A stretch of 64,000 nt of DNA from Parvicella tangerina (GTDB taxonomy: Bacteria > Bacteroidota > Bacteroidia > Flavobacteriales_D > Parvicellaceae), in the NCBI RefSeq assembly GCF_907165195.1, contig NZ_OU015584.1:496001-560000 (forward strand), in the 5' to 3' direction. Positions 42,924 through 51,916 of the stretch are shown piece by piece; position 1 is the stretch's first letter; each line of letters starts with the position of its first letter. Below the pieces are notes generated by a model. That model saw only the letters and a program-made list of their open reading frames with translations, searched no databases and was not told the DNA's origin. The position numbers and the translations under genes were made by a program.

Positions 42924-45281
42924 ATGAGATTTTTAATTGTACTCTTTGTACTTCTGTCCTCACTGTTGCTGAACGCGCAAGTAGTGGTTTCAGGTTATGT
43001 GACAGATAAAACCTCTGGTGAGCCACTTATCGGTGCAACTATTTATGAGGAGTCTACTAAAAAAGGAACAACAACCAATGTGTATGGATATTACAGCATT
43101 GCTTTGTCGGGTGATAGTGCCATATTGAAATTCTCGTTTGTAGGTTATGGCAATCAACGTTTTCAGTTTGCTTTGAACGAGGATATTAAATGGAATGTGG
43201 AGATGGATCCTTTTAATGAGTTAAATGAGGTTGCTGTCAATGCGAGTCAGTCAAGCAATATTCAAGATGAGACACAAATGAGTTCCATCGATCTTTCCAT
43301 GGACAAGGTGAAGGCGCTTCCCGTGTTTTTAGGAGAGAAGGATGTGATGAAAACGATTCAGTTACTTCCAGGTATCCAGAGTGGAACAGAAGGTGCAAGT
43401 GGTATATATGTTAGGGGAGGAGGTCCTGATCAAAACTTGATTTTGTTGGACGGAGTTCCCGTGTACAATGCCTCGCATTTGTTTGGCTTCTTTTCAGTGT
43501 TCAATGCAGATGCCATCAATTCGGTTCAGTTGATCAAAGGAGGTTTTCCTGCGCATTATGGAGGTCGATTATCCTCTGTGATTGATATTAGAATGAAAGA
43601 AGGAAACATGAAAGAGTTCCATGGAGAGGGATCAATTGGTTTGATTAGTGCAAAACTGATGCTTGAGGGACCAATTGTAAAGGATAAAACCTCATTCGCC
43701 ATATCCGGAAGAAGAACCTATATTGACCTTCTGGCAAGACCCTTGATAAAGGCCGCGGCTGAAGACCAAGGGTTTGGAGGTTATTTTTTCTATGACCTCA
43801 ATGCAAAATTGAATCATAAATTCTCTGATAAGAGTAGGTTGTATGCAAGTGGATATTTTGGCAATGATAAGTTTTACGCTACCCTAAATGATGAGTATGT
43901 GGATAATGGAACTACTTATAGTTATCGATTTGAAAACCAATTAAAGTGGGGAAATGGAATAGCAGCTTTGAGATGGAATTACCTGATCAATCCAAAACTT
44001 TTCAGTAATACTACGCTTACTTTTAGTAAGTACAATTTTGTAGTGGGCTTTAGTGAGCAAGACGAGCAAATTTCTTCAACTGGAACGGAGTCTCAGGAGT
44101 TTTCCTTTCAATATCTTTCTGGGATAAGAGACTATTCTGCCAAAGTTGATTTTGACTATACGCCACACCCTGATCATTATGTCAAGTTTGGGACGGGGTA
44201 TACGTATCATACCTTCACACCAGGTGTAAATACGTTTAGGCAAGAACAAGGAAGTACAGTAGAGATTGATACTACTTTTGGAGCGACTTTAATTAACGCA
44301 AGTGAATTCTGGGCTTATGCAGAAGATGATTATAAGATTACAACTAGATTAAAGGCTAATTTGGGAGCACACTTTTCTGGTTTCATCGTCAATGGAAGAA
44401 CATATTTGTCCTTTCAACCTAGAGCATCTGTTCGCTTCATGCTGAACGAAAACAGTTCAATCAAGGCTTCTTACGCGCAAATGGCTCAGTTTCTGCACTT
44501 GCTGACCAACACGGGTATTGGTCTCCCCACAGATCTTTGGGTGCCGCCAACGGATACAATTAAGCCTCAATATTCAACTCAATATGCAATTGGATATGCG
44601 CAAACTATTGCAAAGAAATATGAGTTAAGCGTTGAAGGGTATTATAAAAAGATGACCAACTTGATTGAATATAAAGATGGCGCATCTTTCTTCGGCAATC
44701 AAGAATCCTGGGAAGAAAAGATTGAAGTAGGAGAAGGAATGGCTTATGGAGCGGAAATATTAATAGAAAAGAAAGTGGGCAAAACAAGTGGTTGGATCGG
44801 CTATACGCTTTCCTGGAGTAACCGAACTTTCGAGAACTTAAATTTCGGAGAAACATTTCCTTATCGTTATGACAGAAGACATGATATCGGTGTGGCGATA
44901 ACCCACAAATTTAACGAGCGAGTAGATATTGGAGTAGTCTGGGTTTACGGAACCGGAAATGCGGTGTCGCTGGGGACAGAAAGGTACCTGTCTTATGATG
45001 CTGCTTTTAATGGTTATTATTGGGAGGGTCAGGAAATCGAACACATAGACTCAAGAAACGGTTACAGAATGCCCTCATATCATCGTTTGGATATAGGAGT
45101 GAACCTGCATAAGAAGATGGCAAAATGGGAAAGGACTTGGTCATTTGGTGTCTATAACATGTATAACAGACAAAATCCGTTTTATTTATATTTTAGTTAC
45201 GATGATAGTGGCGATCGCAGGTTGACTCAAATTAGCTTGTTTCCGCTTATCCCATCGTTTAGTTATAGCTTTAAGTTTTGA
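42924..45281 (+). CDS. TonB-dependent receptor with carboxypeptidase-regulatory-like domain
   Basis: The 785-residue outer-membrane protein has a signal peptide (FLIVLFVLLSSLLLNAQ), an N-terminal CarboxypepD_reg-like domain (VSGYVTDKTSGEPLIGATIY), a plug (IQLLPGIQSGTEGASGIYVR, then GGGPDQNLILLDGVPVYNAS) and a beta-barrel ending in FSYSFKF. It imports a substrate across the outer membrane with TonB energy. It overlaps the DUF4249 gene (TGATG), a partner often seen with this receptor class. The substrate is not evident. Confidence 0.94.
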   Translation: MRFLIVLFVLLSSLLLNAQVVVSGYVTDKTSGEPLIGATIYEESTKKGTTTNVYGYYSIALSGDSAILKFSFVGYGNQRFQFALNEDIKWNVEMDPFNELNEVAVNASQSSNIQDETQMSSIDLSMDKVKALPVFLGEKDVMKTIQLLPGIQSGTEGASGIYVRGGGPDQNLILLDGVPVYNASHLFGFFSVFNADAINSVQLIKGGFPAHYGGRLSSVIDIRMKEGNMKEFHGEGSIGLISAKLMLEGPIVKDKTSFAISGRRTYIDLLARPLIKAAAEDQGFGGYFFYDLNAKLNHKFSDKSRLYASGYFGNDKFYATLNDEYVDNGTTYSYRFENQLKWGNGIAALRWNYLINPKLFSNTTLTFSKYNFVVGFSEQDEQISSTGTESQEFSFQYLSGIRDYSAKVDFDYTPHPDHYVKFGTGYTYHTFTPGVNTFRQEQGSTVEIDTTFGATLINASEFWAYAEDDYKITTRLKANLGAHFSGFIVNGRTYLSFQPRASVRFMLNENSSIKASYAQMAQFLHLLTNTGIGLPTDLWVPPTDTIKPQYSTQYAIGYAQTIAKKYELSVEGYYKKMTNLIEYKDGASFFGNQESWEEKIEVGEGMAYGAEILIEKKVGKTSGWIGYTLSWSNRTFENLNFGETFPYRYDRRHDIGVAITHKFNERVDIGVVWVYGTGNAVSLGTERYLSYDAAFNGYYWEGQEIEHIDSRNGYRMPSYHRLDIGVNLHKKMAKWERTWSFGVYNMYNRQNPFYLYFSYDDSGDRRLTQISLFPLIPSFSYSFKF

Positions 45282-46132
45282 TGAAGAATTTTGTTTACAT
45301 ATTGTTAATTAGTTTAAGTTTTATATCCTGCGAAAAGTACATTGACTTCGATGCAGAAGTAAAGCAGCCGAAGTTAGTGATCAATGGTATTATAAACCCA
45401 GATAGCACCTTTGATATTCATATTAGCAGGAGCTTGAGTGTGATTGATAATGCCGAACTAAGTATTGTAGAAGATGCAACCGTCAACATCCTAGATGAAA
45501 ATGGAGGGGTATATGAAACCCTCTCATATTATTATGATGGGCATTATCTGGGAGTGCAAAAACCGATGAATAATCAGCGTTATTCGATAGAGGTTGCTAC
45601 TCCTGGTTTTGAAGATGTGTCGTCTTCTACGGCTATTCCCAATTTAGTCAGTCTTAGTGATGTAGACACCTTGGGAGTAGAGGATGTGGATGGATTCAAA
45701 GAATTGGAGTTAACCATCACTTTTCAGGACATTGCCAACGAGGAGAACTTCTATATGTTAGAGGTATTTGCTGCAGACTTGGTTAGTGGTCAGGTTTATC
45801 TGAACCCGATGTCGATGCGCTCTGATGATGTCACGCTCGGGCTTGATGAGAATGGATACGATACGCAAGTCTTCTTTTCTGATGAATTGTTTGATGGAGA
45901 GACAAAAACACTAGTTGTTTATGTGGAGGACACGCGCGATTATGATGACTATATTGAGATTAGAATGACGAGTATTACACAGGAGTTAGAGCGGTATGCA
46001 AGAACGCAAAATGCCTATGAAAACAACTACGGGAATCCTTTTGCACAACCTGTGCAGGTTTACTCTAATGTTGAAGGTGGATTTGGTATTTTTGCAGGTT
46101 ATCAGGTCAGCCGAAAAAAGATCACTTTTTAA
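45281..46132 (+). CDS. DUF4249 lipoprotein, partner of the TonB-dependent receptor
   Basis: The start is ATG 45281 in the TGATG overlap with the receptor gene. The roughly 283-residue product has a lipoprotein signal (LLISLSFISCEKYIDFDAEV) and the DUF4249 opening PKLVINGIINPDSTFDIHIS, then RSLSVID. ADLVSGQVYLNP and the C-terminal YSNVEGGFGIFAGYQVS are also typical. It is probably surface-exposed, associated with the receptor, and may bind the substrate. Confidence 0.88.
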   Translation: MKNFVYILLISLSFISCEKYIDFDAEVKQPKLVINGIINPDSTFDIHISRSLSVIDNAELSIVEDATVNILDENGGVYETLSYYYDGHYLGVQKPMNNQRYSIEVATPGFEDVSSSTAIPNLVSLSDVDTLGVEDVDGFKELELTITFQDIANEENFYMLEVFAADLVSGQVYLNPMSMRSDDVTLGLDENGYDTQVFFSDELFDGETKTLVVYVEDTRDYDDYIEIRMTSITQELERYARTQNAYENNYGNPFAQPVQVYSNVEGGFGIFAGYQVSRKKITF

Positions 46133-46801
46133 TCACCATTCATCTAGCTCTTCTCTTTTGAAAGCCATGCGAAAGAGTTCCCCAAGAAGAATCTTGACCT
46201 GAAACTGATAATAGGGAGCGTTTAAGGGTCTTTTGATGTTTTCTTCTTTGGAAAGCATTGCTCGATAACCTCCTCCAGTACCCAATGCTAGCCATCGCCA
46301 TATTTTGAACTGGACAGATCCCCCAATGCCAAAAACCACTGACCCTCCTTTGATAAAAGGAGGTCTTCGCACTCCTGCAGTATCTTGATATTGTATTTCA
46401 ATAGCGCCTATTCCCAAGTGTGTTGGAGTAGTAAGTTCCCATCGCTTGGTTCGTAACCAAACATAATCGTAGAAGAAGCCTGTGTAGTTGAAATTAAAAA
46501 AGAGGGTGTCTGTAGCTTCAGGGAATTCTTGTTTGTCTATTCTCCCGATAAAATTAACGGGTTTTCTAAGACCATAAAAACCAAGTCCAACTCGGTGTTT
46601 TTCGTAAAGTTCAACGCCAATTTTAAAACCGTTGAACTTCACTTTATTATCTAGAACAAAAGAACGTCTCGCATCGAGCGCGAACATCAGTTTTGCTTTT
46701 TTTACCTTGGGAGAGGTGGGCGGATCGACTTTTTGTTGACCCATAAAGGAGATACAGAAAGTATTCAAAAATAATATGAAAACCCACTTACTTTTCAGCA
46801 T
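46133..46801 (-). CDS. Putative outer-membrane protein of unknown function
   Basis: I prefer ATG 46801 (MLKSKWVFILFLNTFCISFM then GQQ, a signal peptide) to ATG 46816. The roughly 222-residue product alternates short amphipathic strands rich in aromatic and glycine residues (KIGVELYEKHRVGLGFYGL, SVVFGIGGSVQFKIWRWLA), as expected for a small outer-membrane barrel. It overlaps the end of prmC by 14 bp and is probably co-transcribed with it. No family is recognised. Confidence 0.7.
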   Translation of the reverse strand: MLKSKWVFILFLNTFCISFMGQQKVDPPTSPKVKKAKLMFALDARRSFVLDNKVKFNGFKIGVELYEKHRVGLGFYGLRKPVNFIGRIDKQEFPEATDTLFFNFNYTGFFYDYVWLRTKRWELTTPTHLGIGAIEIQYQDTAGVRRPPFIKGGSVVFGIGGSVQFKIWRWLALGTGGGYRAMLSKEENIKRPLNAPYYQFQVKILLGELFRMAFKREELDEW

Positions 46802-47654
46802 ATAGTATTCTATCATTACTATTAATGTCCTTAACGATTGTTACATTGGTGAACCCCATTCCTTCAACAAGTTGCTTGGTTTCCAAACCTAAGTATTGAT
46901 TGATCTCAAAATACAATGTTCCTCCTTTTTTTAATTTGTTAGCCGCTAGTTGAGCAATTGCATGATAAAAGACCAACGGATCGTCATCATCCACAAATAG
47001 TGCCAAATGCGGTTCGTAATTCAATACACTTTTTTGCATGTTGAGCTGTTCGATTTTTTTGACGTACGGAGGGTTACTTATCATCACATCAAACTGTTCT
47101 GGAAAAGATTCAGGCAGATCGTTTTGATGTAAAATGTCGTGACGAGCAAAAGAGATTTTAGTAGTTGAATTCCTCGAATTTTCGGTGGCAATTTTCAGCG
47201 CTTCTTCCGAAATATCAGTTGCGAAAACTTGGGTGTTAGGTAACTGGTGATTTATCGCAATGGGAATACAGCCTGTTCCAGTGCCGATATCGATAACTGT
47301 TGCTATTGGACTAATATTTCTAATTATAAGGCCTACCAGTTCTTCTGTTTCAGGCCGGGGAATTAAAGTAGCTGACGAAACCTTCAAGTTCAATCCATAA
47401 AAAGGAGCTTCTCCCAATATGTATTGTATAGGCTCACTATTTCGAAGTCGCTTAAGTGTGAAATGGAAATCGAGTAATTCAGATTCAGAAAGCTTTGCAT
47501 CCAACTTCATTTTCTGTTCCAGTTTATTCCACCCCATGAAGTGCTCACAGGTAATTTCAAACAAAGTGGTGATCTCGTTTGAAGAGTAGACGGACGCTAA
47601 CCCTTCTTCAAAGTACTCCTTAACAGCCTGAAGTGTGTTGATCTGGACAAACAT
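46788..47654 (-). CDS. prmC: Peptide chain release factor N5-glutamine methyltransferase
   Basis: The enzyme methylates the GGQ glutamine of release factors. I prefer ATG 47654 (MFVQINTLQAVKEYFEEGL); the frame is open to 47705. Motifs are FYGLNLKVSSATLIPRPETE, the SAM-binding VIDIGTGTGCIPIAI and NPPYV (residues about 194-198). The length of about 288 residues is normal. It is divergent from the ATP-grasp gene at 47715. Confidence 0.93.
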   Translation of the reverse strand: MFVQINTLQAVKEYFEEGLASVYSSNEITTLFEITCEHFMGWNKLEQKMKLDAKLSESELLDFHFTLKRLRNSEPIQYILGEAPFYGLNLKVSSATLIPRPETEELVGLIIRNISPIATVIDIGTGTGCIPIAINHQLPNTQVFATDISEEALKIATENSRNSTTKISFARHDILHQNDLPESFPEQFDVMISNPPYVKKIEQLNMQKSVLNYEPHLALFVDDDDPLVFYHAIAQLAANKLKKGGTLYFEINQYLGLETKQLVEGMGFTNVTIVKDINSNDRILYAEK

Positions 47655-47714
47655 ATTCACAAAAAGATAAGACGAAATTAATGTTATTTCATTTACGTTT
47701 GGCATCTTTAGGTT

Positions 47715-48626
47715 ATGAACGCAATAGAATATGACGTAGTTGTTCTAACTGAGGATAGATATGCCTATCCAGAAAAAGTAGTGGACTATACCAAGAATGT
47801 TTTAGTAGAAGATGCTTTACTGCTTAATGCTTTAAATGCATTGGGCTTGCGTGTGGCTCGTTTTTCTTGGTCAGACCCTAATGTGGATTGGTCCAAAGTA
47901 AAAGCTGTAGTGTTCAGAACAACGTGGGATTACTTTGATCGATACGATGAGTTTAAGCCTTGGTTTGATAAATTGAAAAATAGTCTGGTCATGTATAACG
48001 ATGCATCTATTTTAGAGTGGAATCAAGACAAGATCTATCTCCAGGAGATGTTCGATAAAGGAGTTCATATCCCAGAGACCATTTTTATTGAAAAGGGAGA
48101 TGCTCGAAGATTGGAAGACGTAGTGAATGGTCTATCTACGGATGAATTCGTGTTAAAACCCAATATATCTGGAGCTGCCCGTTTAACATTTAGACTACAG
48201 AAAAGCGAATGTAAAGACTTTGAGGATAAGTACAGAGAAATGATCGATCGGGAAGATTTTATGGTGCAAGCTTTCCAAAAACAAATCCTGACAAGAGGAG
48301 AGGTCTCCTTGATGTTAATTAATGGAGAATATACGCATGCCGTATTAAAAAGAGGGAAGTCAGGAGACTTTAGAGTTCAAGATGATTTTGGGGGTACTGC
48401 TGTTCCTTATGATCCTAATCAAGAAGAAATCGATTTTGCCAATAAGTGTTTTAACCTGCTTGAGATTAAACCACAGTATTGCCGTGTTGATATTATTTGG
48501 GATAATGAAAATAATCTAGCCCTTTCTGAATTGGAGTTGATAGAACCTGAACTTTGGATGAGAACCTGTCCGAAAGCCGCTACAAAATTAGCGCAAGCGA
48601 TTGCTAATGATTTAGCTAAACGATAA
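47715..48626 (+). CDS. ATP-grasp domain protein (RimK/glutathione synthetase-like)
   Basis: The 303-residue protein has an ATP-grasp layout: an N-terminal Rossmann-like part (VVFRTTWDYFDRYDEF), EWNQDKIYLQEMFDKGVHIP, the lysine strand FVLKPNISGAARLTFRLQ, VQAFQKQILTRGEVSLMLIN, HAVLKRGKSGDFRVQDDFGG, and the metal-binding VDIIWDNENNLALSELELIE. It probably joins a carboxylate to an amine using ATP. The substrate is unknown. It converges on the helicase gene, overlapping by 11 bp. Confidence 0.88.
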   Translation: MNAIEYDVVVLTEDRYAYPEKVVDYTKNVLVEDALLLNALNALGLRVARFSWSDPNVDWSKVKAVVFRTTWDYFDRYDEFKPWFDKLKNSLVMYNDASILEWNQDKIYLQEMFDKGVHIPETIFIEKGDARRLEDVVNGLSTDEFVLKPNISGAARLTFRLQKSECKDFEDKYREMIDREDFMVQAFQKQILTRGEVSLMLINGEYTHAVLKRGKSGDFRVQDDFGGTAVPYDPNQEEIDFANKCFNLLEIKPQYCRVDIIWDNENNLALSELELIEPELWMRTCPKAATKLAQAIANDLAKR

Positions 48627-50019
48627 ATTCAGGATTGAAATTCACAAAGTAAACTTTCTCTGTTGCTCGAGTAATAGCAGTGTATAACCATCTCATATAC
48701 TCATAATCTATTCCATCTGGCGGTAGAAACCCTTGGTCGATAAAGACAATTGGCCACTGCCCTCCTTGAGATTTATGGCAGGTAACACTGTAAGCAAACT
48801 TGACCTGAAGTGCATTGAAATATGGGCTCTTCATAACCTTAGCCATACGCTTCCTTTTATCACGGATATCCATGTAGTCTTCTTCAATAGCATTGAATAA
48901 TTCATTTTGCTGTTCCCAGGAAAGTGATGCTTTATCAGACATGATGGCATCCAAAATGATCTTACAATCAAACTCTGGTTCATCGGGGTAATCTACAAAT
49001 TGAGCGGTGACATCTGCAAAGTTGAATCCATAAAGCTTTTCAGTTCTTTTAATTCGTAGGATTTCAATAGAATCGCCATTAGCTATGAAGCTGATCTTGC
49101 TGGTTGGATCAATCCAGAAATAGTTGTTTTTAAGGACCATCATCAGATCTCCAGTAGCTACCTCCTCTTCCTTGTAAAGTATTCGATGTCTAATATTTTG
49201 ATTGAAGAGGTTGGAGCGTTTATTTGATCTGCATATCACAATAACATTTTCCTCGCCTTCCTGACTGATAGCAGTTTCTAATTCATCTTGTAAGGTATAG
49301 CCATCAATAGCAATTGCATCTGTATGATTTGCTTCAAGTTTAAGGTTAAAATCTTGTTGAAGCATTTGAACTCGAAGCTTTGTAGCGTTATAAAGAATAC
49401 CAGAGTCTTCCCCTTGACGCACAACCGTTTTTAACTGAATTGAGCCAAAAGGAATACCGTAGGCTCCTTCAAGATATTGTTTGTCTAATGCTGGGCTAAA
49501 CGAGCTGCCCACAGGAGGGAGTTGAGCGGTGTCACCAATGAAAAGAAGTTTACAATTAAAGCCATTATAGACAAATCGAAAGAGGTCATCTAATAAATCT
49601 CTAGAGTCTGAAAACTCCAGTCCATTTTCTGATGCGATCATACTGGCTTCATCCACAATAAATAAGGTGTTCTTGTGAAGATTTTTACCCAATCGATAGG
49701 TGATTTTCCCTTTTACTCTTGCCTGAAAATAGATTTTTTTGTGAATGGTCATGGCGTCTTTGCCACTATGTCCGGCTAATACTTTAGCCGCTCTGCCTGT
49801 AGGAGCGAGTAAAACACTTTTCATTTTGTTTTGATCGAGTGTCTTGACTAGAGCTCCGATTAAACTTGTTTTTCCTGTTCCAGCGTATCCTTTCAGGATC
49901 AACCCCACCTGAGAGTTCAAGGAGTAAACAAACCTGGCAAGTGCATTTGCTGCTTTGGCTTGATCGGGAGTAGGCGGAAATCCTAAATTATGAATGAGTT
50001 GACCCTCGAATTCTTCCAT
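48616..50019 (-). CDS. RecD/Dda-like superfamily 1 helicase
   Basis: The 467-residue ATPase has Walker A GYAGTGKTSLIGALVKTL near residue 45, FIVDEASMIASENGL (Walker B), LLFIGDTAQLPPVG (motif III) and a C-terminal FAYSVTCHKSQGGQWPIVFI then YTAITRATEKVYFVN (motifs V-VI, UvrD_C_2). The size fits Dda/RecD2-like helicases without the N-terminal extension. It lies 2 bp after an exonuclease gene, so the pair may act in DNA processing or repair. Confidence 0.9.
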   Translation of the reverse strand: MEEFEGQLIHNLGFPPTPDQAKAANALARFVYSLNSQVGLILKGYAGTGKTSLIGALVKTLDQNKMKSVLLAPTGRAAKVLAGHSGKDAMTIHKKIYFQARVKGKITYRLGKNLHKNTLFIVDEASMIASENGLEFSDSRDLLDDLFRFVYNGFNCKLLFIGDTAQLPPVGSSFSPALDKQYLEGAYGIPFGSIQLKTVVRQGEDSGILYNATKLRVQMLQQDFNLKLEANHTDAIAIDGYTLQDELETAISQEGEENVIVICRSNKRSNLFNQNIRHRILYKEEEVATGDLMMVLKNNYFWIDPTSKISFIANGDSIEILRIKRTEKLYGFNFADVTAQFVDYPDEPEFDCKIILDAIMSDKASLSWEQQNELFNAIEEDYMDIRDKRKRMAKVMKSPYFNALQVKFAYSVTCHKSQGGQWPIVFIDQGFLPPDGIDYEYMRWLYTAITRATEKVYFVNFNPEFIV

Positions 50020-50021
50020 GA

Positions 50022-50741
50022 TCAGGTGCTTAGAATAAAGTCATCATGGATTAAGGGTTGGTTCGTGTACCTTCTCATTAATTGGATTGTAGCGATTACA
50101 TCCTTTTCACAATACGTAATGATTCGGTCTATATCTTGTTCCTCATAGAACACTGCCGCAACCTGACTGCCGTCTATATCATCTTTGGGTGTTGGTATAT
50201 CAAAAACATAAGTCAATAGCTCTAAAGAAGTGTAGTTCTTATAATCACCGAACTTCCAGAGCTCCATCGTGTCGAGGTGATTGATCTCCCATGGTTTTTT
50301 ACCTGCAATATTTAACATTTCTGGAAGCATCAAACCATTGATTAAAAAACGCCTTGATAAGAAAGGAAAGTCAAACTCTTTACCATTGTGAGCACATAGC
50401 ATATAGCTTGGGTGGGCGAACTTACTATTCACCATATCAGCAAACTCTTGCAGTAATTGTTTTTCATCTGTGCCGGCAAATGACCTCAGCCTGATTTGCT
50501 CTTCTCCATCTTTATTGGCAAGAATACCAATGCTTATACAGGCAACTTTAGCAAACTCAGAATAAATGCCTGCCTTTTCATACACTTGAGCCGGAGAGAG
50601 ACCATCCCGATCTTGAAGAAAACGAGTTTTCTTGTCCCACAACTCCTTACCACGATCGTCTAGATCTGAAAAATGATAGATGACAGGAACAGTTTCGATG
50701 TCTATAAAGATGATCTTGGAAAAGTCGAGATTGTTTAACAT
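50022..50741 (-). CDS. DEDDy 3'-5' exonuclease (PolB-exonuclease-like)
   Basis: The 239-residue protein has the exonuclease acidic residues in order: FIDIETVPV near residue 12, AHNGKEFDFPFLSRRFL (Exo II), HLDTMELWKFGDYKNYTSLE, and ITYCEKDVIATIQLM (Exo III, YxxxD). This fits the predicted 3'-5' exonucleases related to the PolB proofreading domain. A minus-strand -7 element TATATTTG at 50766-50759, inside the T-tract of the upstream RNA terminator, probably drives it and the helicase gene. Confidence 0.9.
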   Translation of the reverse strand: MLNNLDFSKIIFIDIETVPVIYHFSDLDDRGKELWDKKTRFLQDRDGLSPAQVYEKAGIYSEFAKVACISIGILANKDGEEQIRLRSFAGTDEKQLLQEFADMVNSKFAHPSYMLCAHNGKEFDFPFLSRRFLINGLMLPEMLNIAGKKPWEINHLDTMELWKFGDYKNYTSLELLTYVFDIPTPKDDIDGSQVAAVFYEEQDIDRIITYCEKDVIATIQLMRRYTNQPLIHDDFILST

Positions 50742-50766
50742 AGTAATAAGATTTGAACCAAATATA

Positions 50767-50815
50767 AAAAACTTCGAGGTCTTAAAAGGGACCCCTCCCT
50801 AATAAAACCTCGAAG
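50767..50815 (-). terminator. Rho-independent terminator of the tRNA-like RNA gene
   Basis: On the minus strand CTTCGAGGT (50815-50807) pairs perfectly with ACCTCGAAG (50780-50772). A nested AGGGA/TCCCT hairpin lies inside and TTTTTTAT follows. It lies between the unusual RNA and the exonuclease gene. Confidence 0.85.
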
Positions 50816-51133
50816 CTACTACAAAACTACTACCTCTTACTTTTCCGCTTGAAAAAGCAACTCGATGATGTCTCCTTGCATCCACCATCGATGACGTTTG
50901 AACTTTACGTTCTGCTGTGAGAGAAGGATTCGAACCTTCAAAAGGCGGTTAGCAACACTACAAAATCGTTTAACCTTGCAATAACAAATTGGTGGTCAAC
51001 CCCTGGAAATAGTCTTTCTACAAATAGATCTGCGACCATACTTTCCTATAATGTGTTTATCCCTTATCCTCACCCCCGAGACAGGAGGGCATGTCTGCCA
51101 TTTCATCACCTCACAGTATAAATAAGAACTTTG
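50767..51133 (-). ncRNA. Unrecognised structured RNA with tRNA-like ends
   Basis: The region has no convincing protein frame but has a full minus-strand unit: promoter TTTG-N20-TATATTTG (-7 at 51147-51140) and a terminator at 50815-50767, giving about 365 nt. Near the 5' end TGTGAGG (51115-51109) can pair with TCTCACA (50922-50916), with one G-U pair. Directly joined to the latter is a perfect T-arm, GAAGG-TTCGAAT-CCTTC (50939-50923). The 5' half continues with a D-arm-like ATG-AAATGGCAGA-CAT and an anticodon-like stem CCCTC/GGGGG. Between the halves lie about 115 extra nt. The total of 201 nt is too long for a tRNA. The remaining 150 nt form a trailer. Function unknown. Confidence 0.55.
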
Positions 51134-51139
51134 TTGATA

Positions 51140-51147
51140 CAAATATA
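51140..51147 (-). promoter_or_regulatory. -7 promoter element of the tRNA-like RNA gene
   Basis: On the minus strand this reads TATATTTG, an exact TAnnTTTG match, with a TTTG 20 bp upstream at the -33 position. It is one of the best promoters in the window. Confidence 0.65.
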
Positions 51148-51190
51148 GGTAAAAACAATTTGTGATACAAATAATTTAATATATATTCAT

Positions 51191-51198
51191 TATTTTTG
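51191..51198 (+). promoter_or_regulatory. -7 promoter element of the Lrp/AsnC gene
   Basis: TATTTTTG matches TAnnTTTG exactly and lies 46 bp upstream of the ATG at 51245. Confidence 0.55.
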
Positions 51199-51244
51199 TG
51201 GATTAAACAATAATTGAGCGATTTATTTATCAAAAACATAAAAT

Positions 51245-51718
51245 ATGTATCAAAAGTATGACGTCCATTACGAGATTGATGATTTGGACCGAGCCATCCT
51301 GAACATTTTAATAAAGGATGCTAAGACTCCATATACAGAAATTGCCAGTCAACTGATTGTTTCTCCAGGAACAATTCATGTAAGGATGAAAAAATTGGAA
51401 TCTTTGGGCATTGTCACAAAGTCAACATTGATTGTAGATCCAGTGAAATTGGGTTATGATATGACCGCTTTTCTTGGTGTTTATTTAGAGCATGGATCAG
51501 ATTACGAGCAGGTCGTGGAAGAGTTAAAGGATATTCCAGAAGTTGTGGAGGCCTATTTTACTACTGGAGAGTACAGTATCTTTTTGAAAATTCATTGCAG
51601 AAATACGCAACACTTATATGATTTACTTAATCACAAGATTCAATCGATCAAAACGGTGGTAAGAACCGATACGTTGATTTCTTTGGCTGAGAGTATCAAA
51701 CGTCAGATCAAAGTGTGA
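51245..51718 (+). CDS. Lrp/AsnC family transcriptional regulator
   Basis: The 157-residue protein has the Lrp HTH (DDLDRAILNILIKDAKTPYT, then IASQLIVSPGTIHVRMKKLE) and the RAM ligand-binding domain (VVEAYFTTGEYSIFLKIHCR). Such proteins act as global or local regulators that respond to amino acids. It is divergent from the tRNA-like RNA gene across 112 bp and may also control that promoter. No close biosynthetic target lies beside it. Confidence 0.93.
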   Translation: MYQKYDVHYEIDDLDRAILNILIKDAKTPYTEIASQLIVSPGTIHVRMKKLESLGIVTKSTLIVDPVKLGYDMTAFLGVYLEHGSDYEQVVEELKDIPEVVEAYFTTGEYSIFLKIHCRNTQHLYDLLNHKIQSIKTVVRTDTLISLAESIKRQIKV

Positions 51719-51898
51719 TTACCTGTTCCAAAAATACTGCCAGGCCATAAACACCAGTCCAGCTAGTGCAATACTTCCGTAGATGAAGGACTTAGTAAAT
51801 GAGTATCCTCTTGTTTTGCCGTGTTGGGCAGATAAAAAACTGATCAATACGGCAAGACTTAATCCAACGATTAGAAAGTATTTTTCTCCTTCATTCAT
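51719..51898 (-). CDS. Small membrane protein (about 59 aa)
   Basis: The start is ATG 51898 (MNEGEKYFLIVGLSLAVLIS); a TTG at 51907 is less likely. Two hydrophobic segments (FLIVGLSLAVLISFL and SIALAGLVFMAWQYFW) flank a short polar loop (SAQHGKTRGYSFTK). It converges on the Lrp gene and is divergent from the binding-protein gene. A minus-strand TAATTTTG at 51912-51905 is very close to the ATG, suggesting a nearly leaderless transcript. No family is recognised. Confidence 0.6.
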   Translation of the reverse strand: MNEGEKYFLIVGLSLAVLISFLSAQHGKTRGYSFTKSFIYGSIALAGLVFMAWQYFWNR

Positions 51899-51916
51899 GG
51901 TCGGCAAAATTAAAAC

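Noticed and set aside
50995-51105. Short frame starting MKWQTCPPV on the minus strand within the RNA
   Set aside because: It lies over the D-arm and anticodon-like helices, its ATG has no usable spacing from a ribosome-binding site, and its composition is not protein-like.
50767-51133. tmRNA (ssrA) or group I intron in a tRNA
   Set aside because: The length fits a tmRNA, but the T-arm and acceptor lie in the middle of the unit, no GGGGCTG-like start or tag frame ending in a YALAA-type sequence is seen, and a D-arm-like hairpin is present. Group I core segments could not be picked out by eye. It was left as an unassigned RNA.
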